Assembly: GCA_022496205.1 (NCBI GenBank) | Contig: WTXD01000127.1 | Span: 1-35,922, forward strand | DNA: 35,922 nucleotides | From: Gloeopeniophorella convolvens | Lineage: Eukaryota; Basidiomycota; Agaricomycetes; Russulales | Direction of reading: 5' to 3' | Shown here: positions 30,238 through 35,922 of the stretch, piece after piece | Numbering within the stretch: the first letter of the stretch is position 1 | How the letters are laid out: each line of letters begins with the position of its first letter | Position numbers and translations under genes: made by a program | The notes under the pieces: generated by a model | The model's database searches: none | The model's input: only the letters and a program-made list of their open reading frames with translations | Told to the model about the DNA's origin: nothing

Positions 30238-31198
30238 TCAATCAGACCGCGACCTGACCACAAGCCTCCTCGTCCACCCAAACCACCCCGCAGCTGGCCT
30301 CTCCTCGGGCGGCACGACGCCGCGCTCCGTCGGCAGCCTAACGAATCGCGCCTCGAGCGCGGCGCGGCGCTCGCGCGCGCCGTCGACCCACCGCTCGGCG
30401 AGCTGCACGAGGCGCGCCTCGGCCCAGCGCATGGCCGTGGCCTCGCGCTGCCATACGCCCGTCGTCCACACCGCGAGCGGCGCGCCGCCGCTCTCGCCCG
30501 GCTCCGGCTCTGGCGCGGGCCGGAGCCGCGCGACGACGCGCGCCCAGAGCGTGCGCGGCTGCGCGAGGCGGCGCGCGAGCACGACGTCCGTGAAAACGCG
30601 GTCACCGACGACAACAAGTTCGTGCGGCGCGAGGTTAGGCAGCGCGGCAAGTGCAGCGTCTGCGCAGGCGTATGCAGGCTTGAGCGCGCCGTGTAGCAGG
30701 ACACGCGCGTGGAGGTGGTGCGCGACGCTGTCGGCCTGCAGCTGCGAGGGATCCGCGCGCGTGCCGGCTGAGTTGGAGACGATGAGCACGTTTGTGGGGC
30801 CAAAGGTGCGCAGGGCGGCCGCCCACGCGGTCTGCGGTAGGGAAGGTGCGTTAGTCACCGCGTCGGGTGGACTCGGTGATGGCGCCGCGCACTTCTAGTT
30901 CTGGGACGAGGGTGTCGTCATGCGGGATCGTCTGAGAAGTTTGGTTGTGAATATGCCCGCGGGCGTACTAAGTGCGCGCAGCTTACTAGGCAATTGTCTT
31001 TGTCGAAGACCGCGCCGCGGTAGCCCGCATCCCGTAACGCAGCCCAGTCCAGATGACGTATGTCGCGCTGTCAGCTGTTTAGAGAGATATTTTGTGCAGA
31101 GGGTAAGGCTTACTCACGACGACAACAGAAGGGAGCAGTAGACGAGGGTTGAAGAGGGCGTAGAGAGGAACGAGCGCGCCCGGGAGGTTGAAGGGCAT
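30238..31198 (-). CDS. GEP4: Mitochondrial phosphatidylglycerophosphatase GEP4 (HAD family)
   Basis: GEP4 dephosphorylates phosphatidylglycerophosphate in the inner mitochondrial membrane, a step of cardiolipin synthesis. Four exons, 31198-31118, 31067-30987, 30931-30893 and 30831-30238, with introns of 50, 55 and 61 bp, give 264 residues. HAD motif I is FDKDNCLTI (nucleophile Asp49, general acid Asp51), reached through HLDWAALRDAGYRGAV. Motif II is VLIVSNSAGT, the motif III lysine lies in ALKPAY, and motif IV is VVGDRVFTDVV. The N-terminus (MPFNLPGALVPLYALFNPRL) is amphipathic and without acids, like that of the yeast protein. The last exon is extremely GC-rich with many Arg/Ala codons, so it is open on several frames, but only this one carries the motifs. 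Confidence 0.9.
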
Positions 31199-31591
31199 GA
31201 GCAACGGCGCGGTGATTGACAGAACGCGCGGGGGCGGGCTGAGTCAGCGCGGGAAAAGGCCGGGTGCTGCCGGTATGCCGGGCTGGTGTTTAGCCTCGTG
31301 CTCACTGCGGCTCACTGCAGCTGCTCACTCAGCCTTGAGCTGCTTATACACCCACCCCTTGCTTGTCGTGCCTATCGATGCCGAATGTGCGCCCAATGAC
31401 CAACAGTGCTGCAAACATCGACTATCTGTGCCTCATCACAATGGGCCAGTCTAAGGCCTCGTCTTTACTTTCTCGCCTTAGCAATCAGCTTCTTTCTGCG
31501 TTCTCCTCTGGCTTGTAAGCAAGACGCCCATGTCTCTCATGGGCGCGTTGCGGATTCTTCTGAGCTGGCCGCATCCTATCGCTCTGAGCAC
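31199..31591. other. Divergent promoter region, GEP4 / OYE
   Basis: GEP4 (-) and the old yellow enzyme gene (+) start on either side. Frames here are short and without motifs. Confidence 0.4.
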
Positions 31592-31597
31592 TATAAG
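31592..31597 (+). promoter_or_regulatory. TATA-like element of the OYE gene
   Basis: TATAAG, 82-87 bp before the ATG at 31679. Confidence 0.4.
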
Positions 31598-31678
31598 TCT
31601 TGCCCTGCAAACTCTCGAAGACGGAACAACATCTCGATCGCCGTGTTGTTCTCTACATATCTTCTTTCAGACTCGAAT

Positions 31679-32910
31679 ATGTCCGCTCCTGCTCTCTTCA
31701 CCCCCATCCGCCTCGGCAATGCCGAGCTCAAGCACCGCGTGGTCATGGCTCCGTTGACCCGCTTCCGTGCTAACACCAAGCACGCGCTCGACGACCTCAA
31801 CCACGAGTACTATGAGCAGCGCTCGCGTGTTCCCGGCACCTTGATCATCACTGAGGCTACCATCATCGCGCCGCGTGCTGGCGGGTACCCGACCGCGCCT
31901 GGCGTCTGGTCCGAGGAACAGATCGCCGGCTGGAAAAGGCAAGCGCTCCCTGATAAAGTGACTTTGTCTGCATTCCTTGTTAACAATCATCCCGTATATC
32001 ACTTAGATTGTTGACGCGGTCCACGCCAACGGCTCGTACATCTTCCTGCAGCTGTGGTCCATCGCCGCGTCGCTGTCGCAGACGTGCTGAAGGCCGAGGG
32101 CGACTACGACGTCGTCTCGGCGTCCGACCTCGCCTTCGAGGGCCACTCGACGCCACGCGCGCTCACCATCGCCGAGATCCAAGAGTACGTTGAGCTGTAC
32201 GCGCAGGCGGCCAAGACCGCCGTGTTCGACATCGGCTTTGACGGCGTCGAGATCCACGCGGCGAACGGGTACCTCCTCGACCAGTTCATCCAGAGCGTCA
32301 GCAACACGCGCACGGACGCGTACGGCGGCTCGATCGAGAACCGCATCCGCTTCCCGCTGCAGGTGCTCGACGGCGTCGTGCAAGCTGTTGGCCCTGAGCG
32401 CGCCGCAATTCGCCTCAGCCCCTGGTCGCCCTTCCAGGGTAAGCTGTCCCCTTTTGGCATGTCTTTCTAGCTTTCGTTCTTACGTGTCGGGCAGGCATGC
32501 GCATGCAGGACCCTGTCCCGACGTTCGCGGAGCTCGTGACGCGCATCCGCGACACGCACTCGAGCCTCGCGTACATCCACGTCGTCGAGCCACGCATCGA
32601 CGGCGACAGTGATAAGGCCCTAACGGCGCATGACGTCTACGACACGAGCGATGCGCTCCGCGCAGCGTGGGGTGCGCGGCCGTACATCGCCGCGGGCGGG
32701 TTCCAGCGCGCCTCTGCGATCGCGACGGTTGAGAAGCACGGCGGGCTCATCGCGTTCGGGCGGCACTTCCTTGCGAACCCGGACCTGCCGACGCGCCTGC
32801 AGGTCGACGCGGCGCTGAACAAGTACAATCGCGCGACGTTCTACGGCGGAGACGGAAAGGGGTACACGGACTACCCCTTCTTGGAGCAGACCGCGAGGGT
32901 GGCGGCATAG
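31679..32910 (+). CDS. Old yellow enzyme (NADPH:flavin oxidoreductase), one frame break
   Basis: OYE-family FMN enzyme that reduces activated C=C bonds of enals, enones and similar electrophiles. Exons 31679-31957, 32007-32438 and 32495-32910. The start MSAPALFTPIRLGNAELKHR, APLTRFRA (FMN-binding Thr), YYEQRSRVPGTLIITEAT, VEIHAANGYLLDQF (substrate-binding His/Asn), NTRTDAYGGSIENRIRF and AYIHVVEPR are all family hallmarks. In exon 2 the frame reads FLQLWSI and then drifts; one missing base near 32064 would give the expected L-W-S-I-G-R and run on into VADVLKAEG. With that base exon lengths sum to 1128 nt, or 375 residues, the normal size. As written the product stops after about 115 codons. 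The first donor is also uncertain: GT at 31958 adds six residues, while a consensus-like GC donor at 31939 would need a further correction. Confidence 0.8.
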
Positions 32911-34329
32911 AGATTGCGGATATACCTGGATCATAGCGTCTAAGCACTACTTTGGACCAAGGGGCAGAGGCGTATGTCATTTGCAGAAATAGATAGACCC
33001 CAGTTTACGACAACGTGCGTGCCTTGTCTACAACGCTGCAGGCACGCGTGCCGCCTGTCTGTCAAACGCTGCGCTCGCTTGATTGCAGGTGCGGGACAAT
33101 GCAAGTGCTGCGCATCAAGGCATTGAAGTCGCGGCCGAGCAGGAGCGAGAACGAGGTGGTGGGCTTCGGGTTCTGTGCGAGTCGGGCATTGAGCGGATTC
33201 CAAGTATGAATCCGTACGCGCGAAGCCGAACGCGGCGGCGTCTCTCCGGGGTCGCGCGCTCGCACGCACGTCGTTCCCACGGGTGCTTAGCCCCGTGGCG
33301 TGGGGACGCGCCCCGCGGCGTGCCATGCTCAGAACTCAGAAGATGCGCCTCGGAGCTTCCGGAAGCGATACGCTGGTGCCCACGCGGGGGCGGTCACATT
33401 GCCCCCGCCCGCCGCCGACATGTGTAGTGCGTGCGTAGGCGTGCCACCGCCGAGCTGCAATAATGCAGACCAGGGCGCGCCTGGCCACCGCGTAGATAAC
33501 GCTTCGGGCGCGTGGCGCGGCGCGCCGCGGCGTAATGCAATGATGGCAGGCGCTGGCAGGCGCCGATCGCTCAGAGCACGCACCGAGGGCGAGAACCCGT
33601 TCATTTGTCTGGGCTGCCGCCTGCTCGCGTCTGCACGGCGGCCGCGCTGTGCGTGTGTGCGACTGCTTGGTTGTCTGCCAGGTCGGCGTGCGCCAAGGGC
33701 TGTATGTATGTGGGTGCTTGGTACTTACAGACCTGAGGCCTGATCGTCCAGGGCGGCCGCTTGCGACCAAGACGGGCGGCGCCCGGCTGCTCGCGCTGGG
33801 CGCTGGTCACGCAGCCAGTGCCGGCGCGGCTCAGCGATCGGTCAGATCTTCAGAGGGCGCAAATCCCCCGGACATGCACACACAGCGTTTCCACTGCGCA
33901 GGGGGGTTGGGGCGAGTCGGCGGGACGTGCGGTGCTGCGCTGGGAAGGGCGGGAGTGTGATGGTCCGTGGCAGTGGTACGTGGACGGTGCCTGGGACGGT
34001 GGGATCGGGCTGGAAGGGGAGGCGCAGGGTGTGTATCTCTACTTGAGCTGCTCAAAATAGAAGGAAGGAGTACGTTGAACGTTGATTATCTGCATCCGCA
34101 GTTGTCGCGCGAATGACGGACGTCAAGGCGGACGCGTTGACGCGGGCAGGAGGGTGTCGCGGCGGGCAGAGGCGGGGGACGCGGGGACCGGGGCGCGATT
34201 TGTAGCGGTGGGCCGGAGGTGATGGTGCCTGAGTTTTCTGTGAGCTCGTCGACCGGGGCGATTGGCGCCGATGGGCGCGAGTGCGTGACTTTGTGCCTGT
34301 TCTCCCGCGGCGACTGCCGACTCGTTCTC
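32911..34329. other. GC-rich intergenic region, no gene recognised
   Basis: Many long open frames on both strands are explained by high G+C content. None shows splice structure or motifs, and products are Arg/Ala/Gly/Pro-rich. It separates the OYE gene from the OPT transporter. Confidence 0.4.
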
Positions 34330-34418
34330 TCGCCCTCGCTCAGTCCGCCGCTCTCCCTCTTCCTCCCAGGCCCGTCCTCCCCTCCTCGCCCCGCTCTCCC
34401 GACCCTTCTCCCCCCACC
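34330..34418 (+). promoter_or_regulatory. Pyrimidine-rich leader of the OPT gene
   Basis: A long C/T tract with CTCC and CCCC runs ends at ccccaccATGG, a strong start context. Such CT-rich stretches are typical just upstream of start codons in highly expressed fungal genes. Confidence 0.45.
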
Positions 34419-35922
34419 ATGGCTGCGCGGCCAGCCACATCCCACTCAGGCCGCCCAACAACCTCCCAGGGCGGCCCCAACCACCCCAGCGATCTTGACT
34501 TTGACCGCGACCCCCAGTACACCTACTCTCAGGACTATTCCCTCGAGGACGAGGACGAGGAAAGCGACGACGAGGACGTCTTTGCCTTCCTCCCTCCCTC
34601 CACCGCAGAACCGCTACAACACCAGCCTCCACCCCCGCCCCCGCCCGCACAACCTCCAACACAGTCTCATATACTTCCACAGCATGTATTCCCACAGCCG
34701 TACCTACCCGCCAACCTTGCATCTCCTACGTCCCCTCCCCCTCCTTTCTCTCCATTGGTAGAACCCCCCGCTTTCCCCTCCCCGACTTTCAATCCCCACG
34801 CGCAAGCGCGCTATATCCCAGAGGCCGGCCCATCCACTACCTCCATTCACTTTGTTGGTACTGTCGATTCTCCCTCACCGCCCTCCACGGGCGATCGTCC
34901 GGACTCCAACACATTCCCAACCGACGAAGGTCTCCGCCTTCGCAAGCTCAGAAGTTTGCCCACCGCCGTCTCGGCTGCCACCGATTTTACCTCCGCCAGT
35001 TCGCAACTCCCTCTCGACAACAAGCATCACACCCTCCCGCTTCACGAAAAGCGGCATGCATCCACTGCCCTGTCAGATTTATCCTCAGTTGACCCGGAGC
35101 TCGATGGCGCAGAGAGCACCTCCATCAAGTACGTCCCGTCCGCTTTATGTCCCTCTTATCTTCGGTTGAACTCTTTTGCAGGATGGAGTTTGATTTTGAT
35201 ACGCTCCGGGAAGAGGATAGTCCGTATCCTGAGGTTCGAGCCTCAGTCTCGAATATTGATGACCCCGACATGCCTACGCTCACCATCCGGATGTGGGTCG
35301 TTGGCCTTTCCCTTTCATTATGTGCAAGGTACGCACTTTCCCTCGCACTGGTGTTTTTTCTCACCAATCCTGCTCTGCGATTGCAGTGCCATGAACATAT
35401 TCTTTAATTTCCGACAGCCTGCACCGCTCGTCATTCCGCTCGTTCTTGTCCTCATCGCCCATCCTCTCGGCAAGTTCTTAGCTTATTCGCTACCCATAAC
35501 CATCTATCGCCTTCCTCGCGCCCTCGGTGGTGCGCAATTCTCGTTCAACCCGGGTCCGTGGAACATCAAGGAGCATGTTCTTGTCTTCATCATGACTAAC
35601 GTATCGGTCGGCCCCGCGTATGCGCTCAACGCCGTAGTGGTAGCCGAGTTTTACTACGGGCTTCATCTCGGCTTTTGGTTCAGTCTTGTACTTCTGCTTG
35701 CCACTCAGCTGACCGGCTTTGGTCTCGCCGGTCTCTGCAGGAGGTTCTTGGTTTGGCCCGCGAGCATGGTCTGGCCGCAGAATCTCTTGACGTGCACGCT
35801 CCTTAACACGTTGCACGCAGAAGAGGACGAGAATGCGGGAATTAGCCGGTTCCGCTACTTTATGTATGTGTTCACCGGCGCATTCTTTTTCTTCTTCCTT
35901 CCGGGCTATCTCTTCCAAGCGC
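34419..35922 (+). CDS. OPT-family oligopeptide transporter, 5' part
   Basis: Proton-coupled transporter of small peptides (or metal-peptide complexes) in the plasma membrane. Exons 34419-35128, 35182-35328 and 35387 to the window end, introns of 53 and 58 bp, give 464 residues so far. Residues 1 to about 265 are cytosolic and disordered: an acidic run (SLEDEDEESDDEDVF), a poly-Pro stretch, then Ser/Thr-rich sequence. Next come DDPDMPTLTIRMWVVG, the usual entry to helix 1, and the OPT signature NPGPWNIKEHVLVFIM with following helices (VSVGPAYALNAVVVAEFYYG, LLLATQLTGFGLAGLCRRFL). The rest (about two thirds of the transmembrane core) lies beyond the window. The long N-terminal tail is longer than in most OPTs and could carry regulatory phosphorylation sites. 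Confidence 0.88.
   Translation, partial: MAARPATSHSGRPTTSQGGPNHPSDLDFDRDPQYTYSQDYSLEDEDEESDDEDVFAFLPPSTAEPLQHQPPPPPPPAQPPTQSHILPQHVFPQPYLPANLASPTSPPPPFSPLVEPPAFPSPTFNPHAQARYIPEAGPSTTSIHFVGTVDSPSPPSTGDRPDSNTFPTDEGLRLRKLRSLPTAVSAATDFTSASSQLPLDNKHHTLPLHEKRHASTALSDLSSVDPELDGAESTSIKYVPSALCPSYLRLNSFAGWSLILIRSGKRIVRILRFEPQSRILMTPTCLRSPSGCGSLAFPFHYVQGTHFPSHWCFFSPILLCDCSAMNIFFNFRQPAPLVIPLVLVLIAHPLGKFLAYSLPITIYRLPRALGGAQFSFNPGPWNIKEHVLVFIMTNVSVGPAYALNAVVVAEFYYGLHLGFWFSLVLLLATQLTGFGLAGLCRRFLVWPASMVWPQNLLTCTLLNTLHAEEDENAGISRFRYFMYVFTGAFFFFFLPGYLFQA

Noticed and set aside
30141..30898. Long open frames on both strands over the last GEP4 exon
   Set aside because: They are Arg/Ala/Ser-rich shadows of a GC-rich exon; only the frame with HAD motifs is kept.
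32940..34060. Several frames above 100 residues in the OYE-OPT gap
   Set aside because: High G+C removes stop codons; products are Arg/Gly/Pro-rich with no motif and no splice structure.
34086..34722. Minus-strand frames of 119 and 199 residues
   Set aside because: They are antisense to the pyrimidine-rich leader and first exon of the OPT gene.
1..35922. CRISPR arrays, bacterial operons, rRNA or phage genes
   Set aside because: No direct-repeat arrays, Shine-Dalgarno-led operons or rRNA-like stretches were seen; the window is plainly intron-rich eukaryotic DNA.

Overview
The window looks like nuclear DNA of a filamentous basidiomycete, most likely a wood-associated Agaricomycete. The reasons are dense introns of about 45-65 bp with GT-AG (occasionally GC-AG) ends and CTRAY-like branch points, basidiomycete-restricted families (DUF6699- and DUF7918-like proteins, BTB proteins), omega-like glutathione transferases and a GH12 glycosidase. 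The species cannot be told from the sequence. The gene models were spliced by hand from conserved protein motifs. For most of them the exon lengths sum to a multiple of three.

Left third (1-11.6 kb): the edge of SEM1/DSS1 (-); a GH12 endoglucanase/xyloglucanase gene (+) broken by one in-frame TAG; an omega-like GST gene (-); a divergent pair, a 189-residue unknown (-) and a protein with a PD-(D/E)XK-like signature (+); a decayed partial copy of the latter; a second GST paralogue with the same exon structure (-); an 18-exon secreted acid sphingomyelinase-like phosphodiesterase (-) with a 7-nt microexon; and a 59-residue, 15-cysteine metallothionein (-). Secreted hydrolases, GSTs and a metallothionein fit a cell coping with plant-derived and metal stress, but they do not form an obvious cluster with one shared job.

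Middle (12-25.5 kb): housekeeping genes on the + strand. These are TRAPPC11 (17 exons, ER-Golgi traffic), DML1/Misato (tubulin-like mitochondrial protein), an intronless DUF6699-like protein, a four-helix SUR7/PalI-type membrane protein with a histidine-rich N-terminus, an AT-rich MITE-like element with inverted ends, and HUB1/UBL5 (splicing modifier).

Right third (26.4-35.9 kb): a DUF7918-like gene (-), two decayed BTB-like genes (-), the mitochondrial PGP phosphatase GEP4 (-), an old yellow enzyme gene (+) carrying an apparent 1-nt deletion, and the 5' part of an OPT-family oligopeptide transporter (+) that runs off the window.

Three conserved genes (SEM1, DML1, OYE) each need a single-base correction. 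Since SEM1 and DML1 are normally important single-copy genes, residual assembly indels are a serious explanation that should be tested before any of them is called a pseudogene.
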